A stretch of 64,000 bases of DNA. Source: an uncultured Flavobacteriales bacterium. Lineage in GTDB: Bacteria > Bacteroidota > Bacteroidia > Flavobacteriales_D > Parvicellaceae. Made by a program: the position numbers and the translations under genes. The notes beneath the pieces are model-generated. The model was given only the letters and a program-made list of their open reading frames with translations, ran no database searches and had not been told where the DNA came from. The DNA is taken from the NCBI GenBank assembly GCA_943788755.1, contig CALSRM010000003.1, positions 1,736,001 through 1,800,000 on the forward strand. The letters are read 5' to 3'. Shown here piece after piece: positions 46,282 through 55,332 of the stretch (the stretch's first letter is position 1; every line of letters begins with the position of its first letter).

Positions 46282-47094
46282 CTATAATTTAATTGAGTCA
46301 TTTAAAGGCAAGCCTTCTATTATTTTGTATTTGAAATAAGCAGAGTCCCTAAAACACGCATTAAAATGCCACCATTATGTTTGAATGTTAAAAAAACTTC
46401 CAGCATGCATAGACCTTCTTAAAAGTTTTCGATTATCAATCTGCTGCTTCGTAAGTAAGCTATCTTCTAGCATTTGTTTTTCTTTTATGGGCCAAGCTAG
46501 TATTCCAAAATAATCAAAATCCGTTCCCATATCTAAAGCTTTTTCTGAAAGACCATTTGCCAAAGTAATATCCACTGCAGCACCAAAATTATGTAATGAC
46601 CCTTTTTTGGGATTCGATACAAATTTGGTTTTTTCATTGATAGGCATGTCTAATAGATCCCACATATATTGTTGAACGCTTCTTGGTCGAACACCATCGT
46701 AAATTAGTAATGTAAGAGTAGAATCTTTCTTTTTAAGATATTCTTGACAAAGCTTTAACCTATCTGCTATGTCTGGTTGTAAGTAGCAATTTGTTAAGCA
46801 ACCATACATGTTTTTTTTCATAAAATTGTCTGTTGTTGAGTACTTTAAGTCAACTAATATGGAGGGGTCGAGACGCTGTATATTAATCAATCCTTCGTTA
46901 ATAAGATACTCATCTAATAAACAAGAAGACTCTTTTATTATAGTTTTTTGAATTGGAGCAATTGAGTCTAATTTAATAGTATCCATGGAAATGTTTGGAG
47001 ATGGGACTGCATTTTCATCCATCAATTCCGAAGTGCATTGTAGTAAAATGTCAGAAAATAAAAAGATGAAGAGTATATAGCTTGATTTACCCAT
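46282..47094 (-). pseudogene. D-Ala-D-Ala dipeptidase (VanX/DdpX, M15D) with nonsense codon
   Basis: The open part is 239 residues: hydrophobic N-terminus, 'DLKYSTTDNFM', Arg137 in GVRPRSV, zinc ligands His168 and Asp175 in SLHNFGAAVD, and 'RRSMHAGSFFNIQT'. The next codon is TAA (46377-46375), then the same frame reads WWHFNACF... and stays open to TAG at 46284-46282. The family motif is EWWHF, so TAA stands exactly where the catalytic Glu codon (GAA/GAG) belongs. As given, the product lacks the Glu and third zinc His and should be dead. A G-to-T change or a base-call error would explain it. Confidence 0.88.
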
Positions 47095-47151
47095 TCCTTT
47101 AAAAGTAGAAAAACAAATTCAATCCTACTTTTTTATTTTCTCCTCATAGCT

Positions 47152-47159
47152 TATATTTG
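47152..47159 (+). promoter_or_regulatory. yajQ -7 box
   Basis: TATATTTG, a perfect TAnnTTTG, 23 bases before the yajQ ATG. Confidence 0.5.
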
Positions 47160-47182
47160 ACCATAACAATAAAAACTGATGG

Positions 47183-47671
47183 ATGGCTTCATTTGATATA
47201 GTTAGTAAAGTTGACGGACAAAGTTTAGACAATGCAATTAACTCTGTAAAAAGGGAAATTCAAAACCGTTATGATTTTAAAGGTTCAGATACTACTGTTG
47301 AGTTAGATAAGAAAACGAATCAAATTCATGTGGTTACGGATAATGACATGCGGATGGGACAGGTAGAAGGTGTGATTATTGGACAGTTAGTGAAAAACAA
47401 GATATCACCGGATTATATGGATATGGGAAAAGAGCTCTATGCAGCTGGTAAAATGCTTAAGAAGGATATTCTAATTAAACAGGGAATTGATAGAGAGACT
47501 GCAAAAAAAATTGTCAAAAGTATTAAAGCTACTAAGTTTAAAGTTCAAGCATCTATTATGGATGATCAATTAAGAATTGTAGGAAAGAAGTTAGACGAAT
47601 TACAGGGAGTTATTGCTCACTGCAGATCTGAGGACTTTGGAGTGCCTTTGCAGTATAACAATTTTAAATAG
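47183..47671 (+). CDS. yajQ: YajQ family nucleotide-binding protein
   Basis: 162 residues, complete: 'MASFDIVSKVDGQSLDNAIN', 'EIQNRYDFKGSD', 'KEIL-like KKDILIKQGIDRETAKKI' and 'VQASIMDDQLRIVGKKLDELQ'. Two ferredoxin-like domains. Members bind nucleotides; the Xanthomonas homologue binds c-di-GMP. Convergent with the ABC-F gene, only 18 bases apart. Confidence 0.95.
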   Translation: MASFDIVSKVDGQSLDNAINSVKREIQNRYDFKGSDTTVELDKKTNQIHVVTDNDMRMGQVEGVIIGQLVKNKISPDYMDMGKELYAAGKMLKKDILIKQGIDRETAKKIVKSIKATKFKVQASIMDDQLRIVGKKLDELQGVIAHCRSEDFGVPLQYNNFK

Positions 47672-47689
47672 GAATTGTTGTTTGCGTAT

Positions 47690-49552
47690 TTAATTTACAA
47701 ACTCAGCTAACTCCATCCATCTATCTGATTTAGTATCTATTGCAATTACTGTTTCTGTCAGTTCATTCGAAATTTTTTCAATTTCAGAATAGGGAAGGTC
47801 TCCTTTATTCAATTCCTCCGAGAGTTTATTTTTTCTATCTTCTAGCTTTGCTATATCTTTCTCTAGGTTGTCAAATTCTATTCTCTCTTTGTGGGTTAAC
47901 TTAACTTTTTCTTTTTCAGCTGTTACAATTGGTTTTTCGTTTTGAGTTTGGATTTTCTTTCCGAGACTTTTCTTTTCTCTTTTAAATTCTCTGTATTTGG
48001 TGTAATTACCAAGAATATCATTAATAGAACCATCACCATTCATTACAAATAGGTGGTCAGCAATTTTATCCATAAAATATCTATCGTGAGAGACGATAAT
48101 TAAACACCCTCCAAAAGAAAGTAGATAATCTTCCAAAATTTGAATGGTAAAAATATCTAAATCATTGGTAGGCTCATCCATTATTAAAAAATTCGGATTT
48201 TGCATCAATACAGTGATTAGATAGAGCCGCTTTCTTTCCCCTCCGCTCAATGTTGAAACGAATTGATAATGCATTCTATTGTCAAATAAAAAACGCTCCA
48301 AAAGTCCCGTAGCACTCAATTTTTTCCCATTACTCATGGGAAGGTATTCTCCGATGTCTTTGATAACATCAATTACTCTTTTATCCTCCTTTAAAATTAA
48401 CCCCTTTTGGGTATAATAACCAAATCTAATCGTCTCTCCAATAACAACCTTCCCGCTATCTATAGGTTCTATTTCAGTAATAATATTCAAAAAAGTAGAT
48501 TTGCCGGATCCATTTGCTCCTACAAGACCGACTCGTTCTTTACGTTTAAAAATGTAGTCAAACCTATCCAATATGATTTTATCACCATAAGCCTTTGAAA
48601 CTTTGTGCATTTCCAAGATTTTATTTCCAAGGCGTTCCATGTTTACCTCAATTTCAACTTGGTCTTCTTTTATGTTTGTCTTCGCTATTTTTTCGGTTTC
48701 ATAAAAATCACTGATTCTAGCTTTAGATTTTGTCCCCCTTGCCTTAGGCTGACGCCTCATCCATTCTAATTCCTTTCTGAAGAGGTTTTTTGCTTTGTCA
48801 ATATTGGCTTGCGTGTTCGCATACCTTTCAGCTCGTTTATCTAAGTAATAGGAATAATTTCCTTTGTAACGATGCAAGTCACCGCCATCCAATTCAAGAA
48901 TTTCATCACAAACTCTTTCTAAAAAGTAACGATCATGTGTTACCATGAAAAGGGTAATGTTTTTAGCAGCTAAAAATTTCTCTAACCACTCAATCATGTC
49001 TAGGTCAAGGTGATTGGTCGGCTCATCTAAAATGATAATATCTGGATCTTCAATGAAGATTTTAGCCATTGCCAACCTTCTTTTTTGTCCACCCGACATA
49101 TTTCCAACCGTTTGATTATGGTCGTCTAATTTTAATTTCGAGAGAACCTCATCTATAGAGCTTTGCACACCCCATGCATCTAATTCACTCAGTTTTTCAA
49201 AAACCTCTTGCATTCTATCTGCCTTCTCAGGTTGGGTAAGAAGCTCCTCGTATTCTTTTGAGAATTTTATTTTTTCACTGTCTGTGTCATAAATGGTTTC
49301 AATAACTGTTTTAGAATTATCAAATTTTTGTTCCTGTTCTAAAAATCCAACAGTAATTTCCTTTCGATAAACAATTGAACCTTCATCCGGAACATCTTTT
49401 CCTGTTAAGCAGTTTAATAAAGTAGATTTACCAGAGCCATTTTTTGCAACCAAGGCAATTTTTTGGCCTTTGTCTAGTCCAAAAGAGATCTTTTCAAAAA
49501 GAATTTTTTCCGCGTAATTTTTGCTAATGTTTTCAACTGACAAGTAATTCAT
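47690..49552 (-). CDS. ABC-F family ATP-binding protein, Uup-like
   Basis: 620 residues from ATG 49552 (MNYLSVENISKNY); the longer start at 49615 adds no conserved sequence. Two ATPase domains: Walker A GKNGSGKST-like 'VAKNGSGKSTLLN' and 'VGANGSGKSTFLN', signatures 'NMSGGQKRRLAMA' and 'LSGGERKRLYLI', with the ABC-F linker between ('ELEWMRRQPKARGTKSKARI'). A C-terminal coiled coil follows, as in Uup. ABC-F proteins act on ribosomes or in DNA-related processes (Uup); no membrane partner. Confidence 0.93.
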   Translation of the reverse strand: MNYLSVENISKNYAEKILFEKISFGLDKGQKIALVAKNGSGKSTLLNCLTGKDVPDEGSIVYRKEITVGFLEQEQKFDNSKTVIETIYDTDSEKIKFSKEYEELLTQPEKADRMQEVFEKLSELDAWGVQSSIDEVLSKLKLDDHNQTVGNMSGGQKRRLAMAKIFIEDPDIIILDEPTNHLDLDMIEWLEKFLAAKNITLFMVTHDRYFLERVCDEILELDGGDLHRYKGNYSYYLDKRAERYANTQANIDKAKNLFRKELEWMRRQPKARGTKSKARISDFYETEKIAKTNIKEDQVEIEVNMERLGNKILEMHKVSKAYGDKIILDRFDYIFKRKERVGLVGANGSGKSTFLNIITEIEPIDSGKVVIGETIRFGYYTQKGLILKEDKRVIDVIKDIGEYLPMSNGKKLSATGLLERFLFDNRMHYQFVSTLSGGERKRLYLITVLMQNPNFLIMDEPTNDLDIFTIQILEDYLLSFGGCLIIVSHDRYFMDKIADHLFVMNGDGSINDILGNYTKYREFKREKKSLGKKIQTQNEKPIVTAEKEKVKLTHKERIEFDNLEKDIAKLEDRKNKLSEELNKGDLPYSEIEKISNELTETVIAIDTKSDRWMELAEFVN

Positions 49553-49586
49553 GACTGCAAAGGTAGTTTTTGAATCGAGTAAACAT

Positions 49587-49623
49587 AAAAAAAGCGTTGA
49601 ACCTTTTGTGAACAACGCTTTTT
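49587..49623 (-). terminator. Terminator after the acyl-CoA synthetase gene
   Basis: Stem aaaaaaagcgttg/caacgcttttt with a 13-base loop, 19 bases past the stop of the upstream gene on this strand. Confidence 0.8.
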
Positions 49624-49641
49624 AATTTATTAACCTAACGG

Positions 49642-51390
49642 TTAATTGTAAATCTTATCAAATACAGCTGTGTAATTCGCCATAATGATTTTTCTTTTAA
49701 ATTTAAGAGTAGGCGTTAATTCTCCAGTTTCAACTGTAAATTCAGCAGGAAGTAATTCAAACTTTTTGATTTGTTCCCAATTTCCAAAACTTGCGTTGTA
49801 TTTTTCAATTTCTTCTTGGATTCTAGCAATTACCTTTGGATTTTCAATTAATTCTTGATTTGAACTTATGGCAATACCTTTTTCTTTGGCCCATGCTGTT
49901 ACAAATTCAAATGCAGGAACAATAAAAGCAGCAGGCATTTTCTGACTTTCACCAATAACCATTATTTGCTCAATGAATCTTGATTCTTTGAATTTATTTT
50001 CCATTACCTGCGGTGCAATGTATTTCCCTCCAGAAGTTTTAAAGATTTCTTTCTTTCTGTCTGTTATTTTTAAATATCCATCGTCCGATAGGGTTCCTAT
50101 GTCTCCAGTATGAAACCAACCGTCTTTATCAATAACTTCGTCTGTTAAATCTTGCCGTTTGTAATACCCCATCATCAAGCAAGGTCCCATGGTGCAAATC
50201 TCCCCATCTTCCTCAATTTTAATTTCAACGTTGTCCAGCTTTTTTCCGACCGATCCAAATTGCACTCCGGTAGCAAATGAGTTTACCGAAACAACCGGAG
50301 AAGTTTCTGTAAGGCCATATCCTTCAAATACAGGAATGCCTATGGCATGATAAAAACGCGCTAATCTTGGTTGAAGAGCCGCTGCGCCAGAAGCTATTGC
50401 TAAAATTCTTCCGCCTAATTTTTCTCTAATTTTACTGTAAACTAGTTTGTCTGCAATCTTTCTTTGGAAACTTGGATGTTTTCCATATTCATAGGTGTCT
50501 GTTAGTCCAATTGCCCATGAAAATATCTTAGCTTTCACACCGCCATCAGCGGTTCCTTTGGTAATTACACTATCATATACTTTTTCCAATAATCTAGGTA
50601 CGGCAGTAAAAACATGTGGTTTTAGTTCAGAAATATTATCTACTAATGTGTCTATGGATTGAGCATAATAAAGCGAAACACCAGAAATTTGATACAAATA
50701 AGTAATCATCCTTTCATAAACGTGGCAAATAGGTAAAAAACTTAATCCTATTGAGTCCCTTGTTACTGGTAGTCTGGGGAAACTTCCTTTAGCATTTTCA
50801 ACTAAGTTTTGGTGAGAAAGCATCACTCCCTTTGGTGTTCCAGTTGTTCCAGATGTGTAAATTAGTGTAGCCAAATCTGTTGCTTTTATTCCATCTTTTA
50901 ATTTTTGGACTTCTTCATCACTTCCGTCTTTGCCATTTTCAAGAATTTCGGTCCAATGTTTAGCACCATCAACTTTGTTAAATGTATAGATTTCGCCAAG
51001 AGTAGGAACGGAGCTTTTAATGTTTTGAATTTTCTTAAATAAATCAGCATCAGAAACGATACACATTTTAATTTCTGCATCATTAAAAATGAATTTGTAA
51101 TCATCTTCTGAAATAGTAGGATATACTGGTACGTCAATAGCTCCAACTTGCAAAATCCCAATATCCATAATATTCCATTCAGGTCTATTATTAGATATTA
51201 AGGCAACTTTATCACCAGGTTTAATTCCCATTTTTAAAAGGCCTTTGCTTATCAAATTTGCTTGATCTACATATTCTTGGGTAGAGTAAGTAACCCATTT
51301 TCCAGTATCCTTACCTGCGATACAAACATCTTGCGGAAAATTGTTAAGTTGGTAGTAAGGGACATCGAAAATTCTAGTAATATTTTTCAT
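49642..51390 (-). CDS. Long-chain acyl-CoA synthetase
   Basis: 582 residues, AMP-forming adenylate enzyme. P-loop-like 'TLIYTSGTTGTPKGVMLSH', 'EGYGLTETSPVVSV', 'GWFHTGDIGTLSDDGYLKITDRKKEIFKTSGGKYI'. C-terminal Lys region 'LTPTLKFKRKII'. The FAA1/FadD15-like subfamily in Bacteroidota activates fatty acids for lipid synthesis or oxidation. Monocistronic. Confidence 0.93.
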   Translation of the reverse strand: MKNITRIFDVPYYQLNNFPQDVCIAGKDTGKWVTYSTQEYVDQANLISKGLLKMGIKPGDKVALISNNRPEWNIMDIGILQVGAIDVPVYPTISEDDYKFIFNDAEIKMCIVSDADLFKKIQNIKSSVPTLGEIYTFNKVDGAKHWTEILENGKDGSDEEVQKLKDGIKATDLATLIYTSGTTGTPKGVMLSHQNLVENAKGSFPRLPVTRDSIGLSFLPICHVYERMITYLYQISGVSLYYAQSIDTLVDNISELKPHVFTAVPRLLEKVYDSVITKGTADGGVKAKIFSWAIGLTDTYEYGKHPSFQRKIADKLVYSKIREKLGGRILAIASGAAALQPRLARFYHAIGIPVFEGYGLTETSPVVSVNSFATGVQFGSVGKKLDNVEIKIEEDGEICTMGPCLMMGYYKRQDLTDEVIDKDGWFHTGDIGTLSDDGYLKITDRKKEIFKTSGGKYIAPQVMENKFKESRFIEQIMVIGESQKMPAAFIVPAFEFVTAWAKEKGIAISSNQELIENPKVIARIQEEIEKYNASFGNWEQIKKFELLPAEFTVETGELTPTLKFKRKIIMANYTAVFDKIYN

Positions 51391-51649
51391 TATAGTATCT
51401 TTATTTTTGCTAAATATAGGAAATAGCCTTTAGATAAAAGTAAAAATAATTTAGTTAAGAATCAAATAATTGTAGATGAACGTAAAAATTACCCATTTAT
51501 ATAACTATTCTTTTCAGTAAACGTATTAACATAGGGTTTTGTTTATTCAAATTCTTGATTAGAATTAGGAATGTTTACTTCGTATAAAATACCATTCGTG
51601 TTATGAGGAGTGAAAAGAAAAAATTGGAGTAGGTTTATTATTTAGGGTT

Positions 51650-52633
51650 ATGAGGAGAAATAATAGAATATTAATTTGGTTTCTTTTGCTATTTAGTATA
51701 GTTGGAGGAAATCAAACGACTTTTGGGCAAGATCCAATATTTACGCAGTTTTATTCAAATCCAATGTATTTGAACCCGGCTTTTGCTGGTTCTAGAGTAT
51801 GTCCTCGTTTTGCTTTGAATTATAGAAACGAGTGGCCAAATATCTCAGGAAACTTTGTAACCATGGCTGCTGCTTATGATCAAAAAGTAGAAAGTATATT
51901 TGGAGGTATAGGTTTAATCGTTTTAACCGATAATGCAGCTAAAACAATAAAAACAACGCGGGTGAGTGCTGTATATGCCTACAATCAATCTATAACAAGA
52001 AAGTTATCTATTAACTTTGGTATTGAAGCAACCTATTTTCAAAAATCACTCGACTGGAATAAGTTAACTTTTGGAGATATGATTGATCCACGTAGAGGGT
52101 TTGTCTATCCAACTAACGACCTGTCGATAGGAGGTACTTCTAGTGGTATTGATTTTTCAGCTGGGGTTATTGGTTATACAGAGAAGTTTTTCGTTGGATT
52201 TGCTACTCATCATCTAACTGAGCCAAACGAATCATTAATGAGCAGTGTAGATGTTCCATTGCCTAGAAGATATACAGGTCATCTAGGGGCTTTAATACCA
52301 CTAGAAGTAAACAGAGGAAAGTATGCAAAGACGGATGATTTCATTTCTCCTAATATAATTTTCACGCAACAAGGAACATTTCAGCAATTGAATATGGGGC
52401 TATATATTAAGAAAAGTTCATTGACAGGTGGTGTTTGGTATAGAAACAAGGATGCTTTTATTATTACCTTGGGATTAGAATCTGAATATATCAAAGTTGG
52501 ATACTCCTACGATATAACAGTTTCAAAATTATCTTTAGGTTCAGGTGGTTCTCATGAAGTATCGATGGGATTCAATTTTGCATGTAAGCCAAAAAGGAAA
52601 TCATTCAGGACGATAAGTTGTCCATCATTTTAA
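51650..52633 (+). CDS. PorP/SprF family type IX secretion membrane protein
   Basis: 327 residues. Signal peptide, then the family hallmark 'QDPIFTQFYSNPMYLNPAFAGS' directly after the cleavage site, and an outer-membrane beta-barrel with alternating strands ('GIEATYFQKSLDWNKL', 'LGLESEYIKVGYSYDITVS'). The ending 'SFRTISCPSF' is typical (Cys near the end). PorP/SprF proteins bind T9SS substrates with type B sorting domains at the outer membrane. Usually next to a giant adhesin gene; here it is alone. Confidence 0.92.
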   Translation: MRRNNRILIWFLLLFSIVGGNQTTFGQDPIFTQFYSNPMYLNPAFAGSRVCPRFALNYRNEWPNISGNFVTMAAAYDQKVESIFGGIGLIVLTDNAAKTIKTTRVSAVYAYNQSITRKLSINFGIEATYFQKSLDWNKLTFGDMIDPRRGFVYPTNDLSIGGTSSGIDFSAGVIGYTEKFFVGFATHHLTEPNESLMSSVDVPLPRRYTGHLGALIPLEVNRGKYAKTDDFISPNIIFTQQGTFQQLNMGLYIKKSSLTGGVWYRNKDAFIITLGLESEYIKVGYSYDITVSKLSLGSGGSHEVSMGFNFACKPKRKSFRTISCPSF

Positions 52634-52691
52634 ACGCTATTGCTGCGCTCAATGTAAACTCTTTAATATAAATAAGGTGAAACCTTCGTTA

Positions 52692-52829
52692 TTATACTAA
52701 CTCGACTATCTGCTTCGTAATCACAACAATTCCGCTGATTACCATCACATAAATTCTAAAATTATTTTTACTAGTCTGCTTTAACAATCCTTTTCCAATG
52801 ATTTTGACAACTGTAGCCCCAATTCCCAT
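52692..52829 (-). CDS. Possible small membrane protein, 45 aa
   Basis: ATG 52829-52827 to TAA 52694-52692. Starts MGIGATVVKIIGKGLL and has one hydrophobic stretch (FRIYVMVISGIVVI). It lies 36 bases downstream of the carbonic anhydrase gene on the same strand. It could equally be the remnant of a longer membrane protein, since the frame stays readable for nine codons before the ATG (to TAA). No family recognised. Confidence 0.3.
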   Translation of the reverse strand: MGIGATVVKIIGKGLLKQTSKNNFRIYVMVISGIVVITKQIVELV

Positions 52830-52865
52830 TGCTAATTTGTATGCCCATGAATATGAATGTTATAC

Positions 52866-53381
52866 TTAATCCTTATACCAACTAGAATACTTCACGTAAT
52901 TATCTGCAATTCGCATAATTTCTCCTTCAAATAAAGCCTGATCAACTTCCTTGATTTTCTTAGCTGGAGTGCCAGCATAAATACAACCGGATTCAACATG
53001 TGTTCCCTTCGTAACAACTGCTCCGGCTGCAACGATAGAATTACTTTCTACAATGCAATTATCCATTACAATTGCTCCCATTCCAATCAGAACGTTGTCT
53101 TTTATGGTACAACCATGCACTATAGCGTTATGACCTATTGATACATTATTTCCAATTGTAGTTGGATGTTTTTTGTAGGTACAATGAACAATTGCTCCAT
53201 CTTGGACATTTACTTTATTCCCCATTTTAATGAAGTGAACATCTGCTCTTACAACTGCATTAAACCAAAAGCTACAATCGTTCCCGCATTCTAAATCCCC
53301 AATTATTGTTGCATTTTCAGCTAAGTAGCAATTTTCTCCAAATTGCGGAACTTTGTCATTTATTTGTTTTATTAGTGTCAT
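52866..53381 (-). CDS. Gamma-class carbonic anhydrase family protein
   Basis: 171 residues of left-handed beta-helix hexapeptides: 'IGDLECGNDCSFWFNAVVRAD', 'IGNNVSIGHNAIVHGCTIKDNVLIGMGAIV'. Three His that bind metal in the family are seen in 'VHCTYKKHP', 'IGHNAIVHG'. The ending 'AGTPAKKIKEV' is standard (YrdA/CaiE-like). It may be a carbonic anhydrase or a transferase; activity cannot be told. Divergent from nfu. Confidence 0.9.
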   Translation of the reverse strand: MTLIKQINDKVPQFGENCYLAENATIIGDLECGNDCSFWFNAVVRADVHFIKMGNKVNVQDGAIVHCTYKKHPTTIGNNVSIGHNAIVHGCTIKDNVLIGMGAIVMDNCIVESNSIVAAGAVVTKGTHVESGCIYAGTPAKKIKEVDQALFEGEIMRIADNYVKYSSWYKD

Positions 53382-53437
53382 AGGTTTTTCTTTCGAATCA
53401 AAAGTAACTAGTTTTACATCGCAACAAAATAAAAAAT

Positions 53438-54055
53438 ATGAAAAGGCCTGTTAATATGTATGCTGAAAGTACTCCAAATCCTTCAACGATGAAGTTTGTA
53501 GCTGATGTTATGCTGGTAACTGATGGAAATACCGCAGAATATGTTAATCAGCAAGAAGCTAAGGGGAGTTCAAGCCTAGCGGAGGCATTATTTAATTTCC
53601 CCTTTGTAAGTGGTGTTTTTATTGCTTCTAATTTTATCGCAATTACAAAAACAGAAGCCTTGCAATGGGAATATGTTTCAGAAGAACTAAAAGCATTCGT
53701 TTTGGATTGGTTACAAAACAATGAGGTGATTATAGAAAATGTTCCTGAAGAAAGAGATGTTGAGGTAACTGAGAAGGGGAGTACAGAAACGATAAGTTCT
53801 GCTCCGCAAATAAAAACCGATGCGGATAAACAAATATTCGAATTGTTAGAAGAATTTGTGCGGCCAGCTGTCGAAAGTGATGGAGGTGCAATTGACTTTC
53901 AGTCATTTGATGAGGTGACTGGAACTGTAACAGTAGTTTTAAAAGGGGCATGTAGCGGATGTCCTTCATCTACAGCTACTTTAAAAGGTGGAATTGAAAG
54001 TTTATTAAAAACACACATGCCAGAAGTTCAGGAGGTTGTTGCTTTGGAGGGGTAG
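53438..54055 (+). CDS. NifU/Nfu-type Fe-S scaffold protein
   Basis: 205 residues. N-terminal Nfu_N domain ('AESTPNPSTMKFVADVML', 'LFNFPFVSGVFIASNF') and C-terminal NifU domain ('VRPAVESDGGAIDF', 'GACSGCPSSTATLKGGIE') with the CxxC cluster site near residues 172-175. It passes 4Fe-4S clusters to target proteins. The last 28 bases overlap the convergent TPR gene. Confidence 0.93.
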   Translation: MKRPVNMYAESTPNPSTMKFVADVMLVTDGNTAEYVNQQEAKGSSSLAEALFNFPFVSGVFIASNFIAITKTEALQWEYVSEELKAFVLDWLQNNEVIIENVPEERDVEVTEKGSTETISSAPQIKTDADKQIFELLEEFVRPAVESDGGAIDFQSFDEVTGTVTVVLKGACSGCPSSTATLKGGIESLLKTHMPEVQEVVALEG

Positions 54056-55332
54056 AAGTTTCCTGATTCGAAAAAAGAAGGAAAAAAAGAATAGTTTACC
54101 TCCTTCTTATACAACCTTATGCAAACAACAAGTAGTATGATACTTAGAACAATAAACCCATAGATGAAATAGTTGGGTTTTGTTTTCTCAGCTTCTAAAT
54201 CTTGGTTTATCTCTTTTAGCTTTTTATTATTGTCGATAATTATTTCTATCTGTTCTTGTTGATTTTGAAATTGGAATTTAGCTTCCATTTCATGTAATTT
54301 ATCAAATTGGTTTATAGAGAAAATGTCTTCTTGCAGTTCTGAGTATTGTAAATGAAATTCATAAGCTTTCTTATAATCCTTTAAATGATAATGTAATTCA
54401 GAAAGGCTTTCATAAATTTCTTTAATATTTGATTTTGAGTCAATTAAACTAGATAATCGCAAGCTATTATTGTAGTAAAATAAAGAGCTGTCATAGTTTT
54501 CTGTGTAGAAGAAGTAATCACCTAGGTTTCTTAAACTTTCTGAATAGGTAAGTGTGTCTCCTAACGCTTTACGTAAATTCATTGCATATAAAAAATTGCT
54601 ATATGACTCTTTCATTTTTCCATTTAAAAAATAGATGATTCCCAGATTATTATATTGATGCGCAATTTTATGGGTGAAATCAATTTCGGAATAGAAAGCG
54701 AGCGCTTTTTTGTAGTAGAATTCTGCAGAGTCAAGTGTTTGGAGGTTTTGAAAATAGATTCCTCTAAAGTTACAAGCATTCGCATATTCCAAATTGTCAT
54801 TTGCTAGCTGACTTATAATAAGTGATTGATTGTTATATTCAAGCATTTTTTCATTGTTACCAATATCTAGATAGAGGTAGGTAATGTTATTTAGGGTTGC
54901 GAGTAAATAGGAAGAATCAGGATCTTCTTTTTGTAATTTTTGAAGTGACAAAAAGTAATATTCTAAAGCTTTATCATAATCTGTTTGTTCATGATGAATT
55001 CTTCCTATCCAATTAAGTGTGTTTGCTGTTTCTGTTATTTTTCCATGTTTATACCTAATTTCTAAAGATTCTATAAAGAACTCTAGAGCACCCATTCTAT
55101 TTCCTCTTCGGTATTCAATGTGCGCGAGATAATTTAATCCATGATGTTCTTCTTCTTTGTTTAAGTTAGTGTAGCCTGAGTGCAATAGTTCTTCGCTGTA
55201 TTTTTCTGCAGAGTCTAAATCAGTTTCCAAATAGTTTTCGATAATTAGCTTTAATTCTTCTAGTTTCTCTTGCCCCGTTCCATTTAAAGAAATAAATAAC
55301 AGGATTAGCAGGTATGTATAACGATTCCTCAT
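54028..55332 (-). CDS. TPR membrane protein, short cytoplasmic tail
   Basis: 434 residues. Signal peptide (ending near LNGTGQE), TPR array (about 30-345: 'ANTLNWIGRIHHEQTDYDKALEYYFLSLQ', 'AHQYNNLGIIYFLNGKMKESYSNFLYA'), a coiled coil, one span 'YFIYGFIVLSIILLVVCI' and about 27 more residues. This is the sensor half seen in Bacteroidota TPR histidine kinases and TPR-LuxR regulators, but no output domain follows. It overlaps the PAP2 gene by one base, third in uvrA-PAP2-TPR. Confidence 0.82.
   Translation of the reverse strand: MRNRYTYLLILLFISLNGTGQEKLEELKLIIENYLETDLDSAEKYSEELLHSGYTNLNKEEEHHGLNYLAHIEYRRGNRMGALEFFIESLEIRYKHGKITETANTLNWIGRIHHEQTDYDKALEYYFLSLQKLQKEDPDSSYLLATLNNITYLYLDIGNNEKMLEYNNQSLIISQLANDNLEYANACNFRGIYFQNLQTLDSAEFYYKKALAFYSEIDFTHKIAHQYNNLGIIYFLNGKMKESYSNFLYAMNLRKALGDTLTYSESLRNLGDYFFYTENYDSSLFYYNNSLRLSSLIDSKSNIKEIYESLSELHYHLKDYKKAYEFHLQYSELQEDIFSINQFDKLHEMEAKFQFQNQQEQIEIIIDNNKKLKEINQDLEAEKTKPNYFIYGFIVLSIILLVVCIRLYKKEVNYSFFPSFFESGNFYPSKATTS

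Noticed and set aside
46375-46377. TAA recoded as an amino acid in this organism
   Set aside because: TAA is the ordinary stop of many genes here (for example thrS, infC, gyrA), so a general reassignment is excluded.
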